64,000 nucleotides of DNA from the NCBI RefSeq assembly GCF_014839805.1, contig NC_051119.1, positions 3,093,245-3,157,244 on the forward strand. The letters are read 5' to 3'. The DNA is from Manduca sexta. Lineage: Eukaryota; Arthropoda; Insecta; Lepidoptera; Sphingidae. A program made the position numbers and the translations under genes. The first letter of the stretch is position 1. Each line of letters begins with the position of its first letter. This document shows positions 25,247 to 38,600 of the stretch, piece after piece. The notes beneath the pieces are model-generated. The model was not told the origin of the DNA. It did no database searches and saw only the letters and a list, made by a program, of their open reading frames with translations.

Positions 25247-25645
25247 TTATTTATTTATTTATTTAGCACTTTATATACAAAGTATACAGGCGGACTTAAT
25301 GCCATAGGCATTCTCTACCAGTCAACCTTAGGGTGGTGCAGAGATAATCAAGGTAGGTGCATAAGAGGAAGATAAGTACAAAAACATAATAATCAGGAAT
25401 CAAATAATAATTAATAAATGTACGTATATACACATAGATAAATAAATACATAAGATAAATATTATAATATATATATATGTAATAAATATAAAGAACTAAG
25501 GTGGTGACTCTTCCGCTTTACTCGAGAGTAGTTGCCGGACCCTCATTTTGAACGCTAGTCGCGTAGTGGACGCCCTGATTTCGACATTCTATTGGACCCC
25601 ACACTTACCATCAGGTGCAGTGTCACTTGGCCGTGCCCAAATAAA
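25245..25645 (-). mobile_element. LINE 3' end with (TAAA)n-type tail
   Basis: ATTTATTTATTTATTTATTT at 25247 is followed by GCACTTTATATACAAAGTAT and later CACTTGGCCGTGCCC. The tail plus non-coding GC-mixed body suggests an antisense LINE 3' UTR. It abuts a family C repeat. Clade not determined. Confidence 0.5.
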
Positions 25646-26301
25646 AATAAAACGGATTTTTAATTGGACACACTCATAGACATTTAGATATAGGCAAATT
25701 TTTGTCCTGGTGATTTCCTCACGAGAGATATATTAGAATTTCTAATCTAATTTTTTAAGTATATAGAACTGTCATCGTACAAATGGCAGTATGAATCATT
25801 ACAATGATTTAAAGTTTTTGGTAGATGATTTACCTATCACACAGACGAAGCCGCGAACAATTATACCTAGAACTTCACGACATTGTGAGCTTATTCTGCG
25901 TAGATCGGACCGTCAACAACTAAAAATAAATAAATAAAATGTAAAATGTAGGTAGATTGTAACTATGACTTTTGGATGACCAACCAGTCCGCCCCATGCT
26001 TACGATGGCTGCAAAGTCTTATCTAAAAGAAAATTATAATATTAATCGCAGTAAAATCCGTAAATAGTATTTTAATATACCTAGAAAGTTATATCATAAA
26101 CATAATATCAACAAGTGTAGGCAGACTTCGTTTACATTCAAAACATTCATAACTTCCACTTTCACTGGTTTATTTTAGTTTGACTTTCAAAGTTGTTTAT
26201 TAACAAAGTTTATTGAGTCCATATTTAGTTAAAATTTTATTAGGTAATTTAAAGCTAGATACATTTTCCAAAGCGACGTCGTCGGACTTACAACCGTTTC
26301 C

Positions 26302-26433
26302 AATAAACGATCTCAATCCTCAATCGGTTTCCCAGAATGAACCAATCAAAATGACTCATTTGTAAACGTCAAAAAATACTTTATTCTGATTGGTCCGTTT
26401 TTGAGATAGATAAAAAGCGATTGGGAGCGTTTT
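26302..26433. mobile_element. Inverted-repeat element with CGATCCCAATC-type ends, copy 1
   Basis: The left end CGATCTCAATC and right end GCGATTGGGAGCG are imperfect inverted repeats. The inner block AACCAATCAAAATGACTCAT / TCTGATTGGTCC is shared with copies at 32357 and 38924. Confidence 0.6.
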
Positions 26434-26639
26434 ATAAAATGGCGGTAAAATTTGTTTTCGAAATAAATAATTCCTTAAATAGTTCAAGTTCAAGTTGCAG
26501 ATACCCACGCTATGACTGAATAATACCTCTGTTCTAAAGGTTTCTAAGGGAGATATTTTCTATATGTATTGGGCTCTACGATCACTTAAGTCTCTCACTT
26601 TTTGACCATATTCATTAGGGAATAATAATACTCAGTTGC

Positions 26640-26830
26640 TGGAGTCATACACAGGTGCACTCTTTGTTCCTTTACTCACATAGTCCGGTGACATGTCCGG
26701 AGAGAGATCAGGTGCAGGACCAACGGCTTTACGTGCTTTCCGAGGCACGGGGGTATCACGCCGCAAACTTCCTGACTCCGAGTTGCGACTGAGTAATTTT
26801 TAAGATGGAAAATCCAGATACCAATCACCA
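26640..26830 (-). mobile_element. SINE variant E, body only
   Basis: CATAGTCCGGTGACATGTCC, CCAACGGCTTTACGTGCTTT and CGCAAACTTCCTGACTCC match the variant E body. The tRNA-like end is missing. Confidence 0.62.
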
Positions 26831-26839
26831 TACACAAGA

Positions 26840-27680
26840 TGTGAAATCTACCACAACGGCCCTCATTAGTAGGGCAGTAGCAAGGGGTGAAATTTTTCAA
26901 AAAATAACCTCAAGAAAAAAAATGCCTTATCATATCGCAGGCAATTTAATAGAAAACAATTTAAAATATTTTAGAAAAAGTAATTAACATAAAAAGTATA
27001 AATTTATAATCACCTTACATTAGACAGAAATAAATGGGTTATTACTTTTACATCCAAACTTTAATACTATGGTCCGATATAAATTTTAAAAGCGTCGGTC
27101 ATCAAAAAATCATCCAGGCCTTACCCACTAATTAATTTTGAATAATTAAATACCTTAATTATATTCTTCCGGCGCCTGATTTTCGGTTTCGGTCGCGTTT
27201 CGGCGTATTTTGTTTTCAGTCTTTTCGGCACAGTCCTTTCGCTTACAAGCGAAATATTTTAATTAGGTTGGACGAAGTTTGCAGGCCCGTGTGGACGGCG
27301 TGTGTAATAATGAGGCAGTTTGTATTTTTTAATTTAATTTGCATTTTTATTCTACGCGTTTGAATATTTTTGCCGTGCTCCGAATACGCGTAAGGTATAT
27401 TTTTCCTTTTTATTAACGCTAAATACAGTTTTATTTTCAGCCTTTATTTTATAAACAAACATGTGTAAATGTTTGTTAAAGTGCCTAAATATCGAAGGCG
27501 CAGTGAAATTTGGCACATGGCAAAACTCTTACATGGACAACCCGGCAAACCATATCCTGTTTTGAATGTGAAACTCACAAAATGAAGCAATATGGTCATA
27601 GACATCCCAAATCTTATCCCAGTGTACAGTATTTAAATTCTCTAAAACTACATTTGGAATGCAATCAGCATTAAGGACCA
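26840..27680. other. Gene-free interval with a GC-richer block
   Basis: 27166-27320 is richer in CpG (TTTCGGTCGCGTTTCGGCGT) than its surroundings and lies 1.7 kb upstream of the MARCH-type coding start. It could hold a promoter or non-coding first exon, but no element proves this. Confidence 0.35.
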
Positions 27681-27685
27681 GCCGG

Positions 27686-27921
27686 GTATGCCGTTCGCCT
27701 GATGGTAAGCAATACGACCGCCCATAAACAGTAGCAAAAATACACAGAGTACAGACCTTTGAATTATAATTGAGTTGCCTGTTATTCACACTGGCTACAA
27801 CGTCATTCAAACCGAAACATAACAGTGCATGTTCACTGCTGATTGGCGGAAGAAATAGACATTGCGTTTGTACCTACTCACACATCCCCTCGCATACAAG
27901 AGACCCACCACCGCTTACCAA
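27686..27921 (-). repeat. Interspersed repeat family B, truncated and diverged
   Basis: GGGTATGCCGTTCGCCTGAT, TACGACCGCCCATAAACAGT and GACCCACCACCGCTTA. Middle partly deleted. Confidence 0.7.
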
Positions 27922-28538
27922 TAATTCATCATTTCGATCCATTCGATATTTAGTCCAATACGACATCTCAGGTGCAAAATAATTTGCCCTTACTGTCTTA
28001 CTGAACAGAATAATCTTTAATTGGAACAGTGGAACTGCCTCGCAGACGTAGTATGTACGACTTCCATACAAAGTTTTTAACTATCAGGTCAAGTTTTATA
28101 AGGATTTCGGCTTGGTATCAAATCGGTTGTCTATTGCGACTGCCTTAAAAGAAGCCGAAAATCGAACAAAATGGAAAGTTATTATACAAACAACCACTAA
28201 GGCCTTCAGGGACACGACCATCAATAACGAAGTACACGACCAAGAAGAAGAAAAATAGGATCAACTCGCAGTATGAAATTGTATAAAACCCGTGTTTTCC
28301 TGCCTCCATATGACATACAGCGGGTGTCGCCGCCACACACCGCTGCATTTTCGACGGCCCAGCTCTTAATATGTAATTACTGGGCTTGTGTTCCGTTTCA
28401 CCTAGCAGCTGTTTTATTTGCGGCGTTGCGTGCGGTCTTTGGTGTTTTTAGTTATTTACGAAGGCTATATAGGTCATTTTTATGGCAGTGACCCCTTCTA
28501 ATGAAAAGAGGAATTATGAGTATAGGAATTTTGAGTGT

Positions 28539-28665
28539 ATGTGAAGTCTACCAATCCGCACTAGGCCAGCGTTGTAGACTAAGGCCTAATCCCTCTCAGT
28601 AGTAGAGGGGGCCCGTGCCCAACAGTGAGACTACATAGTACAAGGCTGCTATTATATTATATATT
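28539..28665 (+). mobile_element. Family A SINE, 3' half only
   Basis: GTGAAGTCTACCAATCCGCA, AGGCCTAATCCCTCTCAG and a TATTATATTA-type tail. The tRNA head is missing. Confidence 0.75.
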
Positions 28666-28963
28666 ATTATATTATAGACAGAACATATTGATGAAAAATG
28701 ATTATTCCTTGCGTCGATATAATTATGGCTGCTGCTTGTACATGTTTGATGAAGACATTAATATTCACAATAGTAGATAAACAAACATGGTTGTACTAAT
28801 TGCACCCTTTACTGAATAAAATCGTGTTAAATCAATTATACTTTTTACAACAAAACTCAAAGCCATTGAAATAAGAACTTGTCATACGAAATCAAAACTA
28901 AAAACGTCAAAATTCCATCGTCAAGCACTGCATTACAAAAGATTTATTTTATTATAATAAACA

Positions 28964-28978
28964 ATGTCCAACGATTGA
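28964..28978 (+). promoter_or_regulatory. Four-codon upstream ORF overlapping the MARCH-type start codon
   Basis: ATG TCC AAC GAT TGA runs from 28964 to 28978, and its TGA shares its last base with the predicted main ATG (28978-28980), giving TGATG. The uORF start has A at -3, a better context than the main start (T at -3, G at +4). This geometry allows termination-reinitiation, but nothing shows that it is transcribed as a leader. Confidence 0.4.
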
Positions 28979-29606
28979 TGGATAATCAATCGGAGCTACA
29001 AGAAGAATCGACGAACGAAGAAAGAAAACTAATCAACACAAACCAGGAAGATAATGCTGGTCCCTCGGTGCCCACCCTACCTGGAGCAGTGCAAAGTCCA
29101 AAAACTAAAACAGGACTCTCCAAATCTGAACACAGTATACATTTAATAACAACTAAAGATGTAACAGACGCTTTGAAATCGCTAAATCAGACGCCGCAAG
29201 GGATTGTAAACTTAAATTTCAATGAACTTAAAATTCCAATTCTAGAAAAAGATGTCGCTGCGACCGATCCCACCACATTGATAGATTTGAAAAAATTCAT
29301 GGCTTCTTGTTTCAAATTTAATAAAGAAGGTAATAAGGTGATTATTGAAACGCCGAATGTCCACGCTGTAACAATTACTAGTGAAATTACAGAACCTAAC
29401 TCAAGCAACGATACTCAAACCGAATCGATACCAAACGAAGTATTGATCACTGCTCAGATAGAATCCAAGGTATCTAAAGCAGTGGCGGATCGAAAGAAGT
29501 CTGGAAGTCTCTCTGAAAGATCCGATTTAGCTTTGGTCCAACGAGATTCGATCTCCAGCATTGGATCAAACGTTTGTCGAATATGCATGACCCGAGGCCG
29601 AGAGCG
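28978..29606 (+). CDS. MARCH-type gene, coding exon 1
   Basis: Encodes residues 1-209 plus two bases of codon 210. It holds the unrecognised polar amino-terminal region and, at its end, the first zinc-ligand pair (Cys200, Cys203). The donor is CG|GTACGA. Reading on past the donor loses the RING pattern at once, so the splice is well supported. Confidence 0.8.
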
Positions 29607-32600
29607 GTACGAAACTTTTTTCGCTTGTGGCAGATTGTTATCGATGTTTTTGCTACGTGCTGTGGTTATATTTCTTTTTTGTTTATTATCCATTTAGAGT
29701 TCGGAGATGTTTTCGTGTGGTAACTATTGTTTTTAGACGATAGGGGTTAGGTAGAAGCTTTGATTTATTTGTTGAAATAATTCTGGTTTATTTTGTTAAG
29801 GGTGAGCCAATAAATCATTTCTAACTAGACGTCATGCGTGAAACATAACTAAAGAAATTTTAATGGTTATGGAACGTTAAATAGTAAACTTATTTTTAGA
29901 AGATTTTGCTCGCGGCTTCGGCTTCATCAAATAGTTTTAGAGGATTTAAGTCCCGCTATATTTACCTGTTCGGGAAAGAGTAGCCTTTGTCCTTCCCAAG
30001 GTCTTAAACTATCTCCATACCAAATATCATCGGAATCGCTTCAGCGGTTCAGCCGTGGAAGCGTTACTGACTAAGTTTCGCATTTCTACATATGATTGAA
30101 TATCATATATTATAGTGCATAAGTGTGTGCGCAATACATAGACCTGCACTGTCTATTTCTTCATTCTCATACTCCGGTGAGACATCCGACATGACCGTAG
30201 AGAGATCAGATCAGACCAACGGCTTTACATGCTTTCCGTAGCACAGGGTTCCATACCGCCAACTTCCCGATTCCGAGCTGCGACTAAGTAATTTTTTAAG
30301 ATGTAAAAAACCAAGTCACTTTTATTTTTGAATCCCCGGAATTCGAACCCAGGATCTCTGCGCGGCAGTCGTATTCGTACCGTATGCATTACAACTACGC
30401 CACCGAGGCAGTAGTACTGTACGTAAGTAATTACTGGGCATCATAAGATTTTCAATAGACGAATGCAGTGCAGTGCCATTAAGTACTTAATTAATTCGGG
30501 TGGTGTTGCTAGTGATAATGACCAGTATATCACTTACCATTAGACGAGCATCATGCTCGTTTTCTCATTCATATACAAGGGTGTCGCCAAGGAGAGGGCA
30601 CGGAGAGGCAGCTGCCCCTCCCCTAGAAGTTCTAAAACTCGAATGAATCCACCAATTTCATTACTAATATTACGTACGGTCAATTACGCTCTCTTCTATG
30701 TTATTGTTAAAGCGGCAGAGGAGAGACGCTCTTGTTCATATGTATACAATACGTACAGTTAAATTTCGTTTTCAGATTAATTTCGCCATGTAACTGCAAA
30801 GGATCGCTTGCAAACGTCCATCTAAGTTGTCTAGAGCGATGGTTGAACCAAGTAGGCAGGAATCACTGCGAGCTCTGTGGATTCAGGTAAAATAATCCTT
30901 ATGTTATAGACTTTAAGCTCATTTAGACGGATTTATTAGTATTAGCGATTAGTATGGGCGCTATTATATCATTATAAAAAAAAATATATTACTTTACGTT
31001 TTAAAGGGAATCTACTTATACTACTTTCTTGTTTCAATATTTTAACTATACATAGAACTCAATAGTTTTAATATCTTAGTCCGCACTTTAAGTAATTAAC
31101 TAATATAAGGGCGCAATGTTAAGGAATACATTGTAGCTTTTATGCTTGTATATTTTATAATTTGATACAGCTTTGATTGTTATCTGTTTTGCGTCTTAAT
31201 TTAATTAAATAAGTAAATACATAAATCCGAGAACTGATCACATAACAAAGCATATAAAGACTATGAGTCAGTACGCCATCGAGGCAGCCGTCCACTTCCA
31301 TATTTATATTATAAATGCCAAAGTAACCATCTGTTTGCTACACTTTCTAATCCACTGAAACAATTTCGATACAATTTTGTATAGAGGTAAATTGAGACAT
31401 TGGGAAGGACGTAGGCTATTTTTAAACGCGGGCAGAGCCGCGGGTAATAATTAGTAATGCTATAACCACTAAAAATTACCTGTTTAGCTTCATTATCCAT
31501 CTAGAATCAGTTTCAACTGACGCGATTGAAACTTCACCGCTGCGCATTCGAGTGGAAACTTCAACTAACTTCAATGGGCTCTTGTCCGAAGATGGCGGAT
31601 ATTTAACAGAATTCATTGGCGCGGTTAATATCCTACGAAAGTTTTAGCTATACTTGATCCGACTACGAGAAATGAGGGTTATGATTAAACATTGTATTCT
31701 GGACATAACTTCTGTTACTAAGTACTTACTTATTTAGTAAAATACATAAAAATATTTTTCGACGCGAACTTCAGACCATATAATAATAAATACAATATGG
31801 CGTTTTTGTACTTTAATTTTGCTCTTGGTAAACATATGTATTAACTTAAAAACTAAACACGCCAACAACAAAAACCAAAGTCAAAAAAACATGGAACAAA
31901 TACCTAGATATTTCTAGTTTGAATAACTAAATGTGCCAGTTAAAAAAAGAAACAATAGAATTCCTAAATAAACGAAATTACATCGAAAGGTATCCAATAA
32001 CCAATACAATAAAATGGAACGCGCATAAAGTGAAAAATAAGTTTTTAATTTCCATAATGAATTGAATAGTCCCGCTCCGAGATAAAGATACGTTCGAATT
32101 AAACGAATTCATTTCATTCGGACGAATTTTTAAAAGAATTTTCATTCGATCTATACCGACGCGGGCTCGTCACTTAATTGGAATATTAAGTTTTATTCAA
32201 CGGAATTTTTATCGGCGTTTTAAATTTTTTAGGTTATATTTTTCGCGCCTTTTTTAGTGGCGCGAATTGGCTGTGAAATGCCGAGCAAATAAAAATCAAA
32301 TATTGTAGAATAGTCTGTTGATAAGATTTAATAATAACCACCATTTTCAAATAAAGGATCCCAACCCATTTGTCGTTCTATTTAAAAAAAATGACCAATC
32401 AGAACAAAGTATTTTTTGACGTTTACAAATGAGTTATTTTGATTGGTTCTTTATCGGTATCGGATTGAAGATTGATATCGGGTTCGTTTATTGAAAACGG
32501 CTGAAACTGATACAATTGTAGTTTATAAAAATTATCTACGTAATAAAATAGTTTTGTAATATTAGATTAGTCGCTCCAAGGGATAGATAGCGTTGGATTA

Positions 32601-35600
32601 GTCGATCCAGCGCACAAATTACCACAATACAAACAATAATTACCAGTTTAATATTAGTATTCACAATATGTATTATAATTATATTATAGTGTTATAATTA
32701 AAAGCCGTATAAACATACTCCTCAGTTTTATATATTAGAATAATTAGTATAGTAAGTTGATAGATCTATTTATGTCCTATCTATCTCCGCCTCATTTCAG
32801 TTATCCGGCGATACGCACGCCACGGTACACTGTGCTTCAAGCCCTACGCTTGTGGTTCGGGAACCCCCGTAACAGGAACCATTTGCAGGTATGACTGAAA
32901 GAGTTCATTCATTCAATAACTCTCTTATAAGTACATTAACTAACATAACATTTATATAAAAATTGCGGAACTGCCCCTTAATGGCGTAGCAAAAAGTATT
33001 TTTGAATAACTAATGTAAAAAGTAGTCGTTTTACTACCGGAACCATAGATGAAAGTCTGACTTTTGTATTTGGTCGGCTTATACATTTATGAGATGAGTG
33101 GCATTTACACTGAAGTTATGAAACAGGCTTTCCTTTCCCTACCAAAAATACCTGTACAATATCAGACGCGGTCAGTGTGAAAACGCATTACACTTTATAT
33201 CGTCCACACTGAACGCCATTTGCCGCGTCCACCCGACCCGACGCGACGGTCGGACGAACCGGAGTCCGGACAATCCGTCTTCGCATTTTACTGCCGTTAC
33301 ATAATTTTTTTTCGGTGCCGGAACTATTTTTTTTTCGACTGTACCGAATCGACGAGGCGGTTTTAAAAGCCCATTCGTGTCGTGAACCTTTTGTTGCTGT
33401 GTATTCTTACTTTGTTATAAATCGTTTTGTTTACAATACGACTTTGGTTTATATACTAGGTTACGAATAAACACATTTTGCATTCGAATTTATGACTTGT
33501 TGCTTACCATGTGGGATAGATTAGCGGCGAATGTAGATGAATCTACCTACCCCTTTAGAATCAATCGTGAACTTAGTGACGGCATGAAACAGAACGCTTT
33601 CACTATCGGTTTGTTGGTATAGCTATCAAAATGGCCCATTACTATTTTTAAAACTATTTACACGGATCTCTTAATTGCGAATATTTAGTAACACCAAATA
33701 TACAATAACACCAAATAACACCATATATAAATGCTATAAAACAATAACTTAATAAACATTTTATAAATCCCGTCTCTGACGTGACGTCTTAAGGCGTCAT
33801 TTCAGTGACACGGTTAATGGCATTACCGAGTTAAGCCGAACAGACGAGAGGTGACGGGTTATGTCGTCGAATAGTCACGTAGAATCAATAATTTCGACAC
33901 ACCAGTATCCGTCGATGGGCCGTGTCGTTTTATGTGGACCGTAACAGAACAGCTGCGGTGGCCGCCGTGTTATCACGTTCATATAACAATTATGTGGTGC
34001 GTTTCTGTTGAATGATTATGTAGACAACCGTATTGGGAATATCTGTTACAACTAATGCACTAGCACTTTTGTGTTTAAATTGTTATTTTAGGCATTGAAA
34101 TTAATGGGCGTTAACATCTAATATCTTGGATTAATGTATAGTTATTCACAAAGGAAGCTGAATAAATTCAAAACTTTTAACCGTCTATATACGTTAAGTT
34201 ATTTTTTATTTTCTTTTATTTTATTAAGACAGACATATTATAAATTATACTTATACACAAAGAATGCATATAACAGTGTTAACATTGTTTAATTCAACTC
34301 TGGATGACGGTAATTTTATATACTCATATTTCATATAAAAACCTTTTTAACACATATAAAACCGTATCAAATTCATCAACTAACTTAGACATAAAAACCG
34401 ATTTGAATAATTAACTTATCACTTTAGAAAATTCGACGCCCCTCGCCGCTCGCCCCGCACCCCCTCGACCCTGACAATCAGCCGTGACGTGACACCACGT
34501 TATTGCATTTCCCACTTGTATCGAGCTTTGTTCCGCTCGCCGTGACGATCGGAGCGTGTTTTTCTGCACGCTATTTATTGATATTGGATTGCACGTTGCC
34601 GCTTGAATGGTTAAATTTTAATCGCGAATATGTAAAAATGTAATCATTGAAACTTGTATTTTTATTTTGCCACTATTGTTCTAACACGTAAATATGTGTG
34701 TAAACTAGTGTATCTGAGAATACATACACTTAATTTTAAAAGATCAACCATTGAACTTTAGGAACAAACAGTTTACAAAGTTTAATAAACTTACGCAATA
34801 GTACACGATAGCCTAGTTTTTGGAACGGTTTGATGTGACGGATGTCTGCAGGTGAAAACCCAAACATACTTCTGATTTTTCAAAGTTACATGTGTATTGT
34901 CAATTATTGTACGCTTTAACAATAAAGAAAAACATCGAGAGGAATCCTACATACCTGAGTTTTCCAAAAAGAATTTCGAAGGTATGTGAAGACTGCTAAT
35001 CCGCACTAGGCTAGCGTAATGAGTTAAGGCCTAAACATTCCCAGTAGTAGAGATCTGTGTTCAGCAGTGGTCATATGTAATACAGAGATTATCATTTTTA
35101 TTATTCCAATATAATAGTATAAAAATTCATTGTAAAAATGAATACATTAAGGAAATCAAATGAGATAGCAGAAACCCGATAGTAAGTAGGTATCGCGCAC
35201 AACGTTCGAAGTACAATTAAGATATTACGACCATTAAATAGTTCTTAAGCATTGTAAAATTATCTGTCATACATAGAATATCCTTCTGCGTGTGTATCAT
35301 CTTATACTAGCTACGATGACAAACCTAACCCACCATCTTTCTCTCTCTGCAGTCGGTCCCTCTTGACTGAGGATCGTGGTCATCATTAGATATACCGCAT
35401 TTACAGTAGATTATTTTGTCTCCACCGGTTTCTATTCATCGCATCTTTAACTAATTTGTGCAACTGTCCGGGTTGGTGCTCGGCCTCGGGAACGTTGGCC
35501 TTCGGTTGCCGGTATATTATATACTCCAACGCACTCTAACAAGGAGATTTAGAACTGTCGTCTACTTACCCCCATATTATATACATGCCAAAGCCCGTCA

Positions 35601-38600
35601 CACATGACTAACATAATCCATCGCTCACAAACGTCACTTGACAGGGCTCAAATTGCTTTACGCAAAATTCCAGTGTTTCTCAAACGGGGGCGACGTCTCA
35701 CGACGCCCTTGTTGACCGCAGCGCCGCGTGGTGACGTCACGACACGCACTTATTGGATTTCCGTCTTCGCTCTGTCGCCTTATTAAATTACCAATGACAA
35801 GCGCCCGCTTGACGTGCATCAGTTTGAAAAATGTAGTTTGAACCCAAGTGTGTTGGGTTTATTTTAGAACAGCGACGTGATGACACGTTGGCAAAAGTTA
35901 AAGTCGTAAATTTTTAAAACTAAAGTTTTATACTTTTTTTAGCACGTTTGTGCCAGAAATGAAACAAATACAATGAACATTGCATTGTATTTATGAAAAT
36001 AAATAATATCCGAATAAACAATGTCCGAATATTTAATACTCATCAGATATAAAACGACCAAATACAAAAGCCACATTCTAAAAAACCTTCCAAATAAATG
36101 GTAATCAAATGAGTACGATTTACATTACTTGTTTGAAATTAAAACAAGCTCATCATGCGCTAATCTACAATACCTTTAGAATGACATTTAAAAATTTGCT
36201 TCAAATAAATATAAACTGAACACTTTAAGCCCCGAACCACGTAGCGTGAGAAATATTGCCACGAGCTAAACATAGATCATGAAATATAACCACGATAAAG
36301 CATTGTCGATGTAGTCGATTTCCTAGTTAGGGTCAGTGTAGACCAGCCTGGGTTCTTTAGACGTGATAGTACGTTACCGGACTGTGGTAGGTACTTGGCA
36401 ATTTGAAAGATGGTTAAAAAAATTACATACTATTTATATAAAAATGGTTTTGATTTCACCATCTGCATAGTACATGGAACCAAATTTTAATAAATGTGTC
36501 AACTTTAATTAATTAATAAAACATACCCCTGATGGATAGGTACAAAATAAAATCATTTGTTCTCACATATCATAGATGTTAAATTAAAGAAGAACATGTC
36601 CAGTGGATACCTGGCTTTATACGTATTTCCTTTGACAAATACTTGCTATTTTAAAAAGTCTTTGCAAGTTGCTTTTTGGTTCTCTAGATATCTGCAGAAT
36701 GGGGTGTTGTATGCTAATTTGAACAATAGCATGAGATTTTTTTTCATTTCGACGTCTGTTTATACATTTTTATTGTGTAGAATGTATGCAATGTAATGTT
36801 ATGCGACATCGATATATTTACTACGTACTAGATTTGGCGTTCCGAACATACACTGTGTTCAACTGAATTGAACTGCAATCCATTCAAACTGACTTTAGTA
36901 TGGTCAATATTGACAGCTTATGGTTGTGTACGGAGTGTCGCTCATGATATAAGAACTAGAGTCTAAGTGTAAACCTGGATTTGAATAAAAAATATTAGTC
37001 AAATAAATAAAATTATTTGTTATTCAAGTGAATAAATAGGTTATAACAGTGAAGTTTTGGTTGCCATTCTAGTTGAGATTTTGAACAAATAGTTTATACG
37101 GACGTTCGTGTCTATAGAATATACGTCAATATTATGCGACGATCCAATATAAACAGGTATTTGGGTGTCGGAAACTCTCACGCGATATTCGAAACGCAAT
37201 ACAAATGTCACGTAGATTTTCGGTTAAACAATGGTATTACCCCGGATAAGCCGGCTCAATCGAGCTGTATATCATTATACGTGACTACCACTTCATCACC
37301 TGCATTCACGAAAATGAAAATTGACATAGGCACAGTTACCAGATAAAAAATTATCAGAAAATTGGCTTTCTGGTCGAAAAGTTGAATAAAGGATCAAAAA
37401 ATTGGTTCACGAGATTTTTACTGTTAGAAATAGCAGTTTTGTAAAGAAGTACACAATATTTTGCTGTCCAAATAAATTACTTCCCCCCAAAACAATCCTC
37501 AAATATTTTGTCACGCCGTTTAGAAATTCTAAAAAACCCTAATCTAGCAACTTCTCTATATTTTCTACATTATGCCTTTAAAGGGCGGCGGACCAATACT
37601 TGCCAGTAATAAAAAATGTTACACAAAAAAAATTTACAAAATATAGTAGAATATTTCCATTTTCAGTCGGACTGCCTGATATTTTGGCTTCTATCGACCG
37701 TGACCGCGGGCCTGCTGGCTGTATGCATCGTTGGCACACAATACTTTGTGATTGAAGGCAACAAATTCGGTAAGATAGACACCGGTGCTAGGAAAGATGA
37801 AGGTTTGTTTATTTTTTATTTTTTTTTAAAGATTAGGCACTGGAACCTTTATCAGAGATATTATGTTTATTAAAAAAAAAATGCTAATTTAAAGGAATCT
37901 TTAGCGTGCGTTCATAATTTTTTTATTTGTTGTTGGTAACAAATTCGATATAGGTCTATATAATGGTAATCGTACATCTAATTAAAAAATAGACAGAATA
38001 CAATATGGAAAGAAATATAATTATTTCATAACTATTTTTCGCTCACAAAGTTAAATTTGAAGAATTAGAACATTTTTTATTTAAGTTTACACTAGATACT
38101 AAGTAGCTTATACTTATGGCGTGTGGTCCTGGAGAATCTGGAGTGTCGGGTTCAAATCCCAGGTCGGAAACATTTGTTTCGTTTTAATATGACGTTGTCG
38201 TATAATTATAATCAAAATCGGTTACTCTGCAACGTAAATCTATTTTGATGTGATAGGTAAAGAGTAGGATAATGTTTTTATTACAATTGAATGACGAGAC
38301 GAGCATGCCGCTCGTCTGATGGTAAGCGATACGACCGCCCATAGACAGTAACACCATACAAAGCTTTGAATTACAAATTCCATACCACACCACTGCGCGC
38401 GTCACCCTAAGACATGAGATGTTAAGTCTCATAATGTCCAGTAATTACGCTACAGTATCCTTCAAAATGAAACAATACATATCCACTACTGCTTGATGGT
38501 AAAGATACGTTGCAGTGGTACCTACCCAGGCGGCCCCTCACATACAAAAACCACCAACATAAATATTCTATTACAAAATTGGAAGTAAGAAATAAAAAAA

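Noticed and set aside
28879..28977. Upstream extension of the MARCH-type frame beginning at a TTG
   Set aside because: There is no ATG in frame before 28978, and the extra residues show no family pattern, so the start is placed at 28978.
36557..36796. 79-codon open frame in MARCH-type intron 3
   Set aside because: Phe/Tyr/Leu-rich as expected from AT-rich non-coding DNA; no family features or splice signals that would make it an exon of the gene.
38112..38172. Possible tRNA gene
   Set aside because: Only a B box is present; no matching acceptor stem or anticodon arm. It matches the SINE family D head.
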